Positions 18,833 to 29,249 of a stretch of DNA of 64,000 nt are shown here, piece by piece (the first letter of the stretch is position 1; each line of letters starts with the position of its first letter). The position numbers and the translations under genes were made by a program. The stretch spans positions 1,798,001 to 1,862,000 of the forward strand of contig CAJUUM010000031.1 of assembly GCA_910589415.1 (NCBI GenBank), written 5' to 3'. The notes below the pieces were generated by a model. The model was given only the letters and a program-made list of their open reading frames with translations. It ran no database searches and was not told the origin of the DNA. The stretch is from Malachius bipustulatus. Taxonomy: Eukaryota > Arthropoda > Insecta > Coleoptera > Melyridae.

Positions 18833-21720
18833 GCGTCAGAAAAAATAGTAGCAGAATCAGCAGGGGGCGCCACAGACCCCAGACCTTTCGTGACATTAAC
18901 AATAGGAACGCACCACTTCAAGGCACTCTTAGATACAGGGGCGTCAGAGAACTACGTTGGGGCTGAAATAGCGAAGTTGTGTCACAGAAGAATAAAAAGC
19001 CATGCAGGAAGCGTAAAATTAGCCGACGGAACATCTCACGCAATTACATGCACACTCACGGTGGCCTGTAAGATCGATCGACTCAACACCACCGTCACGT
19101 TCAGGGTGCTCCCGAAACTAGAAACAGACGCAATCATCGGAGCCACGTTCTTGCGCGAACACGGAGCGGAATTTCGACTAAACAAGACAGAGTCCGGGAG
19201 GACCGGCGCGATCGCAGTCACGTCATGCGCCGCGGCATCGTACAGCACCAGCATGGAATCGTTTTTGCAGGCAGAGCTAAAATTGTTTCGCCAGTTAACA
19301 GGGCCAACGAACTGGATAAAACACGAAATAGTTCTAGAAAAGGGCTGCAAACCCATCAGGCAACCGTATCGGCAGTATAACCCCGCAAGGCTGAAAATAA
19401 TCAACGACGAAGTGGACAAGATGCTCCAAGAAGGAATTATTGAGCACTCAAACAGCCCATGGAGCTCACCGATCGTCCTCGTTAAGAAGAAGGACGGATC
19501 GCACAGATTCTGAATTGACTTCCGGCGGGTCAACGAACATACGAAAAAAGACGCTTACCCCCTACCTCGAATAGCAGAAATTCTCGACCGCCTGAGAGAG
19601 GCGAACTTCATCTCCACGCTAGACCTCAAACAGGGGTACTTCCAGGTCCCACTGGACGAGAAGAGTAAAGCGATAACAGCGTTCAGCGTGCCCGGAAAAG
19701 GGCACTTTCAGTTCAGAACCACCCCCTTTGGCCTAAGCTCAGCAGGCGCAACGTTCCAGAGATTGCTCGATAAAGTCATCACGCCAGGACGTCGATTTCG
19801 CGTTCAGCTACCTGGACGACACGACATCGTGGTAATATCCAGGAATCAGGAGGAACACAGATGTCACCTAAAAGAAATATTCAGAAGACTAAGGGAGGCA
19901 AATTTAAAACTCAACCCAGACAAATGCACGTTCGCACAGGCAGAGTTACAGTACCTAGGGCATATCGTCGGCCAGGGGGGTATAAAGACAGATCCGGATA
20001 AAATCGCAGCGATTGCCGAAATGCCCGCCCCGAGAACCCGGCGGCAGCTCAGACGATTCTTGGGAATCACATCCTGGTACCGGAGATTCATAGAGGGATA
20101 TTCGACAAAAGCAGCACCCCTAAACCAGTTGCTAAAGAAGGACAAGAGATGGGCGTGGGGAGACCCACAAGAACAGGCCTTCCGAACACTAAAGACAGCG
20201 CTCACCTCAGCGCCCGTACTCGCCTGTCCCGACTTCTCGCAGACGTTCTGCTTACAGACCGACGCATCGAACTGTGGGTTGGGGGTGGCCCTCACGCAGA
20301 GGATAGATGGGCAAGAAAGGGTCATCGCTTATGCAAGCAGAAGTTTAACCCCAGCAGAGTCAAGGTACACACCCACAGAAAAAGAGTGCCTCGCGATAAT
20401 ATATGGGGTGCAAAAGATGAGGCCATATATCGAGGGCTACAAGTTCCAAGTGCTAACAGACCATCAGTCCTTAAAATGGCTGCAAAACATGAAAAACCCG
20501 ACCGGCAGGCTCGCACGATGGGGATTAGAGCTTCAGCAATATTCCTTCGATATAAAATACAGAAAAGGGGTTCTCAACAAGGTAGCGGACGCCCTCTCGA
20601 GGCAACCACTAAGCAGCACAGAACAGGAGGAGGAGATCCTAGTGATAAGCGCAGAGCCGCCGTGCCAGTGGTACGAGCGGCTATCAGCAGGGGTATCCGA
20701 AAGCCCCGAGAGGTTTCCCGGATACCAAATGATCGACGGGAAACTTTGGAAGCACGTCTGGGACAACCAAAACCCGGCCGAGCCTAACCTCTCCAGCCCA
20801 TGGAAACTATGCGTACCTACGTACCAGAGGCAAAACCTCATCGAGGAAAACCACGACTCCCCAACAGCAGGACATTTCGGGGCAGCTAAAACAGCCAACA
20901 GAATAACAAGAAACTACCACTGGCCGGGAGTCATAAAAGATGTAAAAAATTATGTAAGGCACTGCGAAAAATGCCAGAAATACAAGTCGTCCCAACTGAA
21001 ACCCGCCGGAAAATTGCAGCCGCCGTTCATACAGGGACCCTGGGACACCATATCGGTAGACATCATGGGCCCATTTCCCAGATCAAAGTCCGGCAATACA
21101 GTATTACTCGTCATGCAGGACCGCTACACGAAATGGACAATAGCACGACCGCTCCGGAAGGCAACCGCGAAAACAATCGCCGAAGCATTGCAATCAGACG
21201 TCTTCCTGCAATTCGGGACCCCGGCTCAGTTAATTTCGGACAACGGAAGACAATTTATCGCCGCCGAGTTCCAGGAGTTCCTAGAAAAATGGAAGATCAG
21301 CCACCAGTTAACGCCGCCATACTCCCCCCAATGCAACCCGGTTGAGAGGATGAACAAAGTATTGAAAACAATGATAGCAATGTTCGTCGGAAAAGAGCAC
21401 ACAGCCTGGGATAGATACATAGGCGAATTCTGCTTCGCCATAAACACAGCAAAGCATGAAAGCACCGGATTTTCCCCAGCGTTGCTGAATTACGGCCGGG
21501 AGATAGACAGAATCAAGCCCCTGAACAGCAACGCCGGAATAGCCGCAGGCAAATAAATAGAAACACTCAGAGAAATAAACGACGTCCGAGAAATCGCTAA
21601 AAGGAACATGAATCAAGCGTTCGTCACGCAGAAACGATACTATGACATGAGAAGGCGGGAATGGAAGCCTAGGAAAGGAGATAAGGTGTTGCGCAAAGAG
21701 CATCACCTATCATCAGGTGA
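18833..21720 (+). pseudogene. pol of gypsy element 2 (protease, RT, RNase H, integrase), broken
   Basis: The frame (+1 to gag) is open across 18,833-19,513 and 19,688-21,556. Protease has LLDTGASENYVG near 18,928. RT begins with the NSPWSSPIVLVKKKDGS block and is cut by TGA at 19,511. The polymerase block continues with TLDLKQGYFQ and PFGLSSAGATFQRLLDK. Around 19,795-19,830 two nearby indels throw the catalytic YLDD box into a neighbouring frame, so the long frame reads through without an active site. RNase H (TDASNCGLGVAL, EKECLAIIYG) and integrase (HFGAAKT with C-E-K-C; D in VDIMGPF; D in SDNGRQF; E in NPVERMNK) are well kept. TAA at 21,554 interrupts the integrase tail, which resumes to about 21,715. 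Not functional. Confidence 0.85.
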
Positions 21721-22254
21721 TATTGTGTCATTCCAGTCAAATGGTGCAGTTGCTAGGATCGAGTGCTGGTGATCGATTACTTTTTGCTTCGGTTATTGAG
21801 AGAAAAATTCCAGGAAAAGCTGATACCTACTGACTTTCTAGTTCCAGTTCTAGATAAGACTCCCTTAAGGACTTAGTCTTAGTGATTTTGTCATTTCCAT
21901 TTTGACAACCAAATTTTATTGCCTTAATGAAATCACCAGGGTCTCATTTACAAGAGTATATAACAGTACCACCACCGCTACCACCACCACACCTTGATCT
22001 TTAATTGTTAGTAGTACCAGTACCAATAATACGTCCACATGACATTAATATCACCTTCCACTAGCCCTAGCACTAGAAGAAGGGCTCGTATTATCGCAAG
22101 TGAATAATAATAATTGTGATCGTGACATAATAATTACAATAATTATGCGGTCGTGTTTCGCCTGTGCACAGAGCTATAACCAGAGGCGGACAGTAGAACC
22201 CAACAGACAGAAGCGAGACGAGAACGGCTCCGGGGCCAGGGAGACACGGGGGGG
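21721..22254. other. no gene recognised; includes putative 5' leader of the next exon
   Basis: A palindrome ATCACCT-ATC-ATC-AGGTGAT (about 21,703-21,722) marks the break from the gypsy element. A CCACCACCG-type simple stretch lies at 21,968-21,995. The GC-rich part from about 22,145 may be the 5' untranslated leader of the PKA-like exon. Confidence 0.4.
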
Positions 22255-22353
22255 ATGAGTCGCGTCAGGGGACAGAAGATCCAGGTGCCCGAGCACCTTC
22301 GCGAGGTGCTGCTCGAGTTTACCATCAGCTACCTACTGGAGCAGCCGAGCGAC
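22255..22353 (+). pseudogene. Pka-R2: PKA type II regulatory subunit docking-domain exon, interrupted
   Basis: From ATG 22,255 the frame reads M-S-R-V-R-G-Q, then IQVPEHLREVLLEFTISYLL and E-Q-P-S-D-V-V. This is the dimerisation/docking domain of type II regulatory subunits of cAMP-dependent protein kinase, the part that binds A-kinase anchoring proteins. In the family the helix continues with an aromatic/hydrophobic Y-A-V-x-F-F block. Here, directly after D-V-V-N, the sequence turns into an acidic stretch belonging to Copia. There is no GT donor at the switch. The GC-rich leader before the ATG looks like a real 5' UTR. Either a first exon was split by a transposon, or this is a retrocopy or segment duplicate later broken. 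Confidence 0.6.
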
Positions 22354-23150
22354 GTCGTCAATGAACTGGAGGATGATAAGTCGGATACCAGTCGGGAATT
22401 TGAAGATGCAGAATATGAGAATGAAGCTGCTAACGAGTGCGAAAATGATTGAAAAGAAGAAACACGTCGACCAGAAAGGAATAGAAGGCGCCCTGCTGGA
22501 TTTCATGATAATTCTGTGTATAAGTGTATTTATGTGAATTATTGTAGTGCGGATAATCCCAAAGATTTAAATGGGGCTTTTAAAAGTTCAGATTCTGAAA
22601 GTTGGAAAAAGGCAATGCAGAACGAGATTGATTGTTTTGGAAGAATGAAACGTGGGTGTTGGTAGATAAGCCAAAAGGTAAATAAGTTTTGGATGTTAAG
22701 TGGGTCTATTAAAAAAAGGATGAAAATAAGTTTGAAGCTAGGTTAGTGGTTAGAGGCTTCCAACAGAAAGAAATTATCGAGGATATTTATTCAACGGTGG
22801 CTAAGACGTGAACGTTGAAGTGAAGCTGTTGTTATCGTATTGTTGTCAGGAAGGTTTGATTATAGATCATATGGATGTTGAGACAGCATTTCTGAATGGC
22901 AAAGTGAAATCAGAGGTATATTATGTCAAACAACCTCGGGGGTTTGAGAGTGAATCTGATAAAGTATGAAGGTTACAAAAAGCATTATACGGTCTAAGAG
23001 AAAGTCCGGGAGCTTCGTGCGAATGTTTTGACAGGTTCAGGAGAGGTTTAGGATTTGAAACGAGTAAAGTAGATAATTGTTTGTATTCTATGAATAATGG
23101 AAAAGACACAATATGTATATATAATTCTGTTTGTAGATGATCATATTCAG
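22354..23150 (+). pseudogene. Copia-type pol fragment
   Basis: The acidic linker E-L-E-D-D-K leads into R-R-P-E-R-N-R-R-R, the usual segment between Copia integrase and RT. RT blocks follow in order with several breaks: S-W-K-K-A-M-Q-N-E-I-D (about 22,600), a V-D-K-P-K-G-K block, A-R-L-V-V-R-G-F-Q-Q-K (about 22,738), D-V-E-T-A-F-L-N-G (about 22,876), Q-P-R-G-F-E and L-Y-G-L-R-E-S-P-G (about 22,990). TAG, TAA, TGA stops and frame slips occur throughout. It ends just before the expected catalytic aspartate box (VDD-type near 23,136). Gag, integrase core and LTRs are absent. Confidence 0.75.
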
Positions 23151-23159
23151 AGACTCACG

Positions 23160-23740
23160 TGGACGTCAGCCTGCCGATCCAGCTTTGGAGTTGACTTTGG
23201 AGTTTTTTTCTGAGTTGACTACATTGGTTCTGAAAGCCCGCATAAGAGCAGCTGAGACAGAGGTCCTTTTTCAGGAGCATGTTGGCGGAGTCATGCATGG
23301 TCTCTTCTACCGTAACATCGAGGAGCATGGCCTGTCGAAGAGGCTTAAATGTGCCTTTTTGAGATCAGCTTAAATCGGAAGGATTCATAATCTCCTGCCA
23401 AGACGGTGTCCATAACACGCTTGTCTATCGTAGTCGTGTTATGGTAATGGACATATCTGATGATTCTGAGTTTTTTTGCGCCAGCGGACTGTAACATCGC
23501 TCTGAAGGAGGAGGAGAAGCGGACAAAATATAGACCCCTAGGATATGAGCTCAAGCAACTGTTTCTGGAACACTCTGTTCAGACCGTTGTCTTTATAATA
23601 ATTGGCGCTCTTCTACTCAGATAGCACACGGAACACTTTGACCGCTAACCACCGGGGAAATCGTGGAGTGGCATGGTAAACTCCTGCTTGGGGTCGCTTT
23701 TGTCGGAGGAAGAGGAATCCCATGTCAGGTTATTAAAAAA
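23160..23740 (+). pseudogene. possible LINE C-terminal remnant
   Basis: Near 23,485 a frame reads P-A-D-C-N-I-A-L-K-E-E-E-K-R-T-K-Y-R-P-L-G-Y-E-L, followed by V-F-I-I-I-G-A-L. It resembles the A-V-P-x-D-x-N-I-x-x-K-E-x-E-K-x-x-K-Y-x-x-L-x-x-E-L ... V-V-I-G-A-L segment at the C-terminus of many LINE polyproteins. Upstream codons are broken by stops. It ends with an (AAT)n-like run at 23,735-23,755, as LINE tails do. Confidence 0.4.
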
Positions 23741-23755
23741 ATAATAATAATAAAA

Positions 23756-24215
23756 ACAATAATAAATTAATTAGAAACCCATTGCAAATCATTATATCTA
23801 AGTATCTTCGTTTATTCAAAGATAAAAGGAAGATAAAACATTGACAATGAACATGTGAAAATCAAACAACGAAGTTGAACTACTACGAGGAGATTAGTGT
23901 TTATTTCGGGCATGGGATGTTTTTGCTTGTACAAATTCTTCGTAGTTTTTTTAAAGACATTAATGTGATAATTAATTATTGAAATTTTTGTTTCTAGAAA
24001 TCGTCAAGTACACTCATAACCCTTGCTGCTTTTCTGGATTGAGGAGAAACTGCAGGTGAGTCTGGAGATTCGTTTATAAGCAATCACCTGTTCTCTATTT
24101 GTGTTACATTCTCATTGTCAACACAATAATCAACCATTTTATCAACATCATTTTATTATCATTGCAATACTATTTTCCCGTATTAGATTTTCGTTAATTA
24201 GCCAGTGGTAATATA
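23756..24215. other. no gene recognised
   Basis: AT-rich sequence without recognisable repeats or coding signal. Confidence 0.4.
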
Positions 24216-24407
24216 TAGTGAATTGTGACTTAATGTGATATTTTTGGAGACAAGTTTAAGGTATTTTTGAGTAATGTTTCAAGGACCGGGAGCTGATTTA
24301 TTTATTTATTTAGTGAATTGTGACTTAATGTGATATTTTTGGAGACAAGTTTAAGGTATTTTTGAGTAATGTTTCAAGGACCGGGAGCTGATTTATTTAT
24401 TTATTTG
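24216..24407 (+). repeat. 95-bp tandem duplication
   Basis: Two essentially identical copies (from 24,217 and 24,312), each starting AGTGAATTGTGACTT and ending in a TTTA-repeat tract. Slippage or unequal exchange at the TTTA tract would explain it. Confidence 0.85.
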
Positions 24408-24575
24408 TTTATTTATTTGTTTTCACTTTGAGTTGGCAACTATTGTCGCAGAAAACGTTAGTGTTTGGTTTTTATTATTGGGTTATTACTTTGTTTTTGG
24501 AAAGGGGATTAACTTTGTGAAAGTATTGTAGCTTCTTACCTTGTAATGTTGATTTTTTAAAGTGGAAGTAATCAG

Positions 24576-24595
24576 TATATATATATATATATATA
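24576..24595. repeat. (TA)n microsatellite
   Basis: About ten TA units. Confidence 0.9.
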
Positions 24596-24663
24596 GAGAT
24601 GTACACGGTTATTGTTGAGCCCGTTGAACATATTAACGGTCAGTTGTGTAGCCCTTTGCAACC

Positions 24664-24691
24664 TTGTTCAGCCCGCAGACGGGCTGAACAA
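24664..24691. repeat. perfect 12-bp hairpin
   Basis: TTGTTCAGCCCG and CGGGCTGAACAA are exact reverse complements around a CAGA loop. Related GTTCAGCCC or GTTGAGCCCG words occur at about 24,615 and 24,871, suggesting a small element with internal repeats. Confidence 0.7.
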
Positions 24692-24696
24692 AGTTT

Positions 24697-25403
24697 CCCG
24701 TGTATATGAGCGCCAAAGCGTTGCACACGCCTATGGGGACCTATGGGCAGATTTTCAAGTGGGCTTAATAATGACCGTTCCTCTATACAACATACGCCGT
24801 TTAGTACACTATGTTTGCCACCAGGTGGCGCTTTGTGTATATACCTATAGAGGTGTATATACATTGTTCAGCCCACCATACTAATATGCCGTTATGGAGC
24901 CCCCCAGCTGGCAACATCGCGAAACGAGGAAACATACTAAGAATTTCTTGAAACATAATTCAACTAGGACTCTCATGCCTGGAAGGCGTACATGCAGCCA
25001 CACAACTTCTTGGAAACAAATCTTTTCGAGCATCTAGGGGTAATGGTCTGGCACTATTTGACATTCACATACTGGTTTTATTTAATTATGATAAATATTA
25101 ATAATAAGATTTGATTATTATTTGAAAAATATTTATGAAATAGTAGGTTTAGTTGTTTAATTTTTCAGAAGTACCAATCAATGTTGTATATTATGTATTT
25201 TAGGGCATTTAGCCCTTTAAAAGTACTTTTTAATAAAAAAATAATAACATTAAAAATACTTCTCTTCACATTCGACCATCAAAAAATGCCACGTTTTTGA
25301 ATGGGTTAATTGCAATAATAAGTAACATTTCATTATAATACCTCTCTTGAACTAGGTTCAAATATTGTTATATTTTATATTAATCTTTACACCCTCCTTG
25401 CAT
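24697..25403. other. no gene recognised
   Basis: Contains a GTATATACC-TATAGAGG-TGTATATAC palindrome near 24,836-24,862. The 90-codon frame at 24,612-24,884 lies on this repeat-rich sequence and shows no domain. Confidence 0.4.
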
Positions 25404-26713
25404 GTAGTCTACGTTTACATGACAAAAAAGGTACCCCATAGAACACCTCAGAATTATGAAGTGAAAATGGCTGAAAAACATTTCACGCCCGCCAAGACTA
25501 GTCAAAATTTGTTAATTGTTATTTTTGTGAATTTTCGAATTTTACTAAAAAAATATTTTTTTTAAAACACCTGCTTGAAATTTATACAATTTGTAGAAAA
25601 TAATGTACCATTTTTGAAAAAATTGTCTGGCTGACAATTTTTGTTAAATAACTTCTGACAGACCTTTTGTTATAAATTATTTTTTTAAGAAAATGCACGT
25701 CATACATATAACACACCTCCTTGAATTTTTTTTTAATAAAGTTTAAGATCTCTTATTCTATCTATTGCAACTTGTCTGGCTGACAATTTTTGTTAATAAA
25801 TTTGTCAAACGTATATTTGTTATAAACTACATTTTTTATGAAAGTTCACTTAATAATACGTACTCAGTAAAAAAAAATGTTTATGAAAAACGTATTGAAG
25901 TATATAAAAGGGATCTAAATTATTAATTTTTAACAAAAAATTTTTTTTTTAGTTAGTAACTATAATTATACCATAATTTTTTCATTTAAAAATGTGGTCG
26001 CAGCACTTTAACAATGAAGTTTGTCATAGTAAAAATCTTTTTTTTTTGCTGACAGACCAATTTTTATGCATAAAATAGATGTCGAACCTTCTTTCAGAAA
26101 AATATTAGGGTGGCGTTTTGACACAGCCTTTATAAAAGCCTTTTTTATGAAGTAACGCTGTCACTGCGCTTAAAAATTGAATCTTACTAATAAAAAAAAA
26201 ACTTTTTAATGATAAGAATATTTTTATGCATAGGCATCTTAAGCTTCAGTTTTTTTTTTTTTTAACGAAGTGTTCCTAAATGCCAGTGATTGATCTTGAT
26301 ACATTGATGCTGCGGGATTCAAAATGAAGTCTGACAAATTTTTTTAACAAAAATTGTCAACCAGACAAGTTGCAATAGATGAAAAGATCTTAAACTTTAT
26401 TAAAAAAAAATCAAGGAGGCGTTATGACGTGCATTTTCATAAAAAAAATAATTTACAACAAAATGTCTTTAAGAAGTTAATTAACAAAAATTGTTAGCCA
26501 GACAATTTTTTCCAAAAATGGTACATTATTTTCTACAAATTGGATAAATTTCAAGCGGGTGTTATGGAAAAAAATATTTTTTTTGCAAAATTCATAAAAA
26601 ATAACAATCAACAAATTTTTACTAGTCTGGCGGGCGTAACATGTTTTCAGCCATTTTCACTTCATAATTTTGAGGTGTTCTGTGGGGTATCTTTTTTGTC
26701 ATGGAAGCGTACA
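25404..26713. mobile_element. long inverted repeat, probable non-autonomous DNA transposon
   Basis: The left arm (about 25,404-25,830) and right arm (about 26,310-26,713) are inverted copies with substitutions. Shared words include TGACAAAAAAG, ATTATGAAGTGAAAATGGCTG (21 bases, split here as ATTATGAAG and TGAAAATGGCTG), AATAATGTACCATTTTTG and GATCTTAAACTTTATT. The spacer of about 480 bp carries weaker copies of the same motifs. The frames at 25,365-25,565 and 26,540-26,722 are the arms themselves, not genes. Transcribed, the locus would form a hairpin of about 400 bp. Confidence 0.7.
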
Positions 26714-27725
26714 CTATTGTGAATTATTTCAGTTTTAGAACTGTTCTGCATGTTATCCATGATATATTTTAAGATAGGTACCTAGAACAATAGCTTACTT
26801 AAAAGTCGTGTTCAATACGAAAATTGCTCCCTCTAAATCATAATAAATACGATTTTTTAAATATAGGAGGTCGAAAGGATAGGTATAGTAGGTACGTTAC
26901 AAGATATATGAAAACTTGAAAATCATATTGTCTTTATTCATTAATTTTACCAATTGAAGACATAAGTGGACGAAGGTGCTAAGTCACATTTTTCAAAAAA
27001 AAAAAGGATTTTTGTGCTTTCCGAGTCTTTGTGGTGGTCTTCTAACTTTTGCAATATCAAAAATTGCATATTTACGAAACTACCAGTGGATAAAGCTGAT
27101 ATGTCACACTGACCTATTCATTGTTTTGGTGGATAAAGGTGCTATGTCACAAAATTGGACATAACACCTTTATCCACTACAAATGTATCGCTATTTAGCA
27201 AGGACATGTTACATACACAGTGACATGTCCTATTTGAACTTCAAAATATAATGGAAAGTAGAGGCAAACAAATTCTTAAATTATTATCGAACAAAGAAAA
27301 CTTATATTCTGCAAAAGAAGGTAAGATTTCTATAATTAAATAAAATAGGATTATACCAACACAAAATAAAGCCAAACATAAAAATTTTTTTTCTGCGACG
27401 GGCTATCAGTTTGACCTTTTTTCCCCGTTGACAGGTAGAAAAATGCCTCATTATATGAGCTGCATCTTATCGGGGAAAAAATGAATTAGCAGGGAAATAA
27501 ATCCTGGATATAAAAATGGTGGCTGAACAATAACAAATAACATAATAAACAAATAAGATTAAAGTTTTTTGATTTCATTAAATGGTCTGTAACATAACTG
27601 CAAAAATAACATGTCAGAAGCAGAAGTATAATTATTCAGAACCAGAAAATACAGACATTTATATTTATACAGCCAGGATGTCCTTTGTACTTGTTGATTT
27701 TAAATTTTGAAAACCTCACATTAAG
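26714..27725. other. no gene; contains a repeated GTGGATAAAGG motif
   Basis: The interval is AT-rich and has no protein-like frame. It holds the motif cluster at 26,966-27,176 described separately. Confidence 0.4.
26966..27176. repeat. three direct and one inverted copy of GTGGATAAAGGTGCTATGTC-like motif
   Basis: Direct copies lie at about 26,966, 27,087 and 27,129 (the last the closest to the consensus). An inverted copy at 27,157-27,176 pairs with the third to make a 20-bp hairpin around ACAAAATTG. Confidence 0.7.
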
Positions 27726-27772
27726 AATCCCTGAAGAAGAGAGTGACAACTCTCGAAAGCTCGGATGATTTC
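27726..27772 (+). ncRNA. hammerhead-like motif at a Penelope-type end
   Basis: CTGAAGA (27,731-27,737), one unpaired A, a 6-bp stem GAGAGT/ACTCTC around GACA, then GAAA (27,755-27,758) and GCTCGG. The layout is the same as the PLE1 motif. The following sequence runs about 80 bp to the (TA)n tract at 27,854, so this is probably the end of a separate Penelope-like copy. Confidence 0.45.
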
Positions 27773-27851
27773 AATAAAGAGTACACTGTTTTGAAGCCCT
27801 AATTTATCATTGACAACGTCCCCAAGAAACAGCAGTTTTTAATTTGGTGTG

Positions 27852-27853
<2 letters not shown>

Positions 27854-27890
<37 letters not shown>
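27854..27890. repeat. (TA)n microsatellite
   Basis: About 18 TA units, directly abutting the left inverted arm of PLE2. The 63-codon frame here is an artefact of the repeat. Confidence 0.95.
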
Positions 27891-27893
<3 letters not shown>

Positions 27894-28528
27894 TTTCTTG
27901 ATTACGGGGATAGTAGTCAGGAGTCAAAGAATACTCTTGTGTTCAATTGCCGACGTTTCGGAAATTTATTGTTTCCATTCTCAAGGCACTACAATAACAT
28001 GGAAAAAATTAATCATAAAGTAAAAATCAGCAAGAGCTGACAATGATTCAATAACATCTACTTACGAACTATTGAGATTAAGCTCCAAAGATAGAATATA
28101 AATAAACTAGTTGACCTCATGGTTGTCTTCAACAGGAATCATTTAATTACTAAAATCTACACTAAAACCTGAGTTACATTGGACTAATTACAAAGGGACA
28201 AACAACAATTTAAAAAACCCTACATGATAGAATAAAATCTACGTCTATTATAGAAGGCGGGTGCCCCCATGGTAGAGCTACGTGGATGTCTCAAGTTAAA
28301 AATCAGAAAAATTATCAAAGTTTTTTTAATTAAGAAGATATGTAAAAATTGTGAATTTGTGAGGTTATGTGCAACTGTTCAATGATTATTCTTTTTACTC
28401 CTGTTATTTGGTCTAAATGAATTATTTATTTAGTCAGTGTTGCTTTACTTTGGAGTCAAAACCCCATTTCTTTTTTAATTCTGGACAAAAGGGGTTCCTC
28501 CCGCAATTAAAAAAAGTTGTACTTATTA

Positions 28529-29182
28529 TTATGGGAAACTATCACTTACTGAAGTTGCAGTATTAATTTTTAGTCTACCATCCCTCTCCATTCTTAGCAT
28601 ATTACTGTAAATTGCACTTAAATTTTCAATATCTGATCTTTTATTAATAGAGTAATTTTCGTTGTAGATCTCTACCATCTCTAAGAAAACTCGTTTATTA
28701 TGGTACCTCTCAGAGTCAAGTACGACAGCCTGCCCAAAGTCTGGTTCATGATCTTGTTCTTCGCAATGTCTCGCAAGGGCGCACCTTGCAGCATTATGTC
28801 TGCAGTCACTTCTGTGAGATATAATCCGTGACTGTAATTGTCTGCTCGTCTGTCCTATATAGACGCCATCGCAATTACTGCAAGGGATCTTATAAACTAC
28901 GTTTGACTTTTTTAAGGGGGGAGTTGGGTCCTTTAGTCTGGTATATACTGACCTCCCTATAGTTCTCACGGTTCTGTTAGCTATCATGACATCTCTCAAT
29001 TCTTCTTTTATTATTTTTACTAGTTGTTCAGTATTGTTTTTTACATATGGCAGAGAACCAATCCGCAAGCGTGTGATTTCTGGTTGTGCATTAGGGATGT
29101 TAGATATGGAGGTAGGAGTGTTGAGTTCTCTCTCAGAATTTATACGACCTTGAGTATTAGTGGTGGATGAGTTGCTGAACAA
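28529..29182 (-). CDS. GIY-YIG endonuclease domain, PLE2 left arm
   Basis: A 217-residue open frame. Core GIY-YIG blocks: V-Y-K-I-P-C-S-N-C-D-G-V-Y-I-G-Q-T at about residues 97-113, then S-R-Q-L-Q-S-R-I-I-S-H, a central H-x-x-x-H-C-E-E-Q-D-H, and F-L-E-M-V-E-I with the conserved Glu. The CxxC before V-Y-I-G-Q-T is usual for Penelope nucleases. The enzyme would nick target DNA to prime reverse transcription, but this arm lacks an RT, so it cannot act alone. It is identical to the right-arm frame except for one residue I can see (Asn for Ile in Y-V-K-N-x-T-E-Q). Confidence 0.9.
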   Translation of the reverse strand: MFSNSSTTNTQGRINSERELNTPTSISNIPNAQPEITRLRIGSLPYVKNNTEQLVKIIKEELRDVMIANRTVRTIGRSVYTRLKDPTPPLKKSNVVYKIPCSNCDGVYIGQTSRQLQSRIISHRSDCRHNAARCALARHCEEQDHEPDFGQAVVLDSERYHNKRVFLEMVEIYNENYSINKRSDIENLSAIYSNMLRMERDGRLKINTATSVSDSFP

Positions 29183-29249
29183 CAGTTTGTTTATCAGTTT
29201 GATTGGGTAGTTGTTGTCTATAAGGATATCTTTTAATTTTTTTAGTCCG

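Larger units (their letters stand above)
16619..21720 (+). mobile_element. Ty3/gypsy element 2, 3'-truncated
   Basis: It has a 5' LTR, primer binding site, gag and pol in order, clearly richer in G+C than its surroundings. Similarity stops near 21,700 inside the region after the integrase core. No second LTR is present before the next unrelated sequence, so the 3' end was lost or replaced. Confidence 0.85.

Noticed and set aside
17722..18921. Several 90-190 codon minus-strand frames over gag
   Set aside because: They are shadows of a real GC-rich gag on the plus strand; no domains on the minus strand.
25365..26722. Two 60-66 codon frames as related genes
   Set aside because: They are the two arms of the long inverted repeat and low in complexity.
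27849..28040. 63-codon frame beginning with Tyr-Ile repeats
   Set aside because: It starts inside a (TA)n microsatellite and runs into the PLE2 inverted arm.
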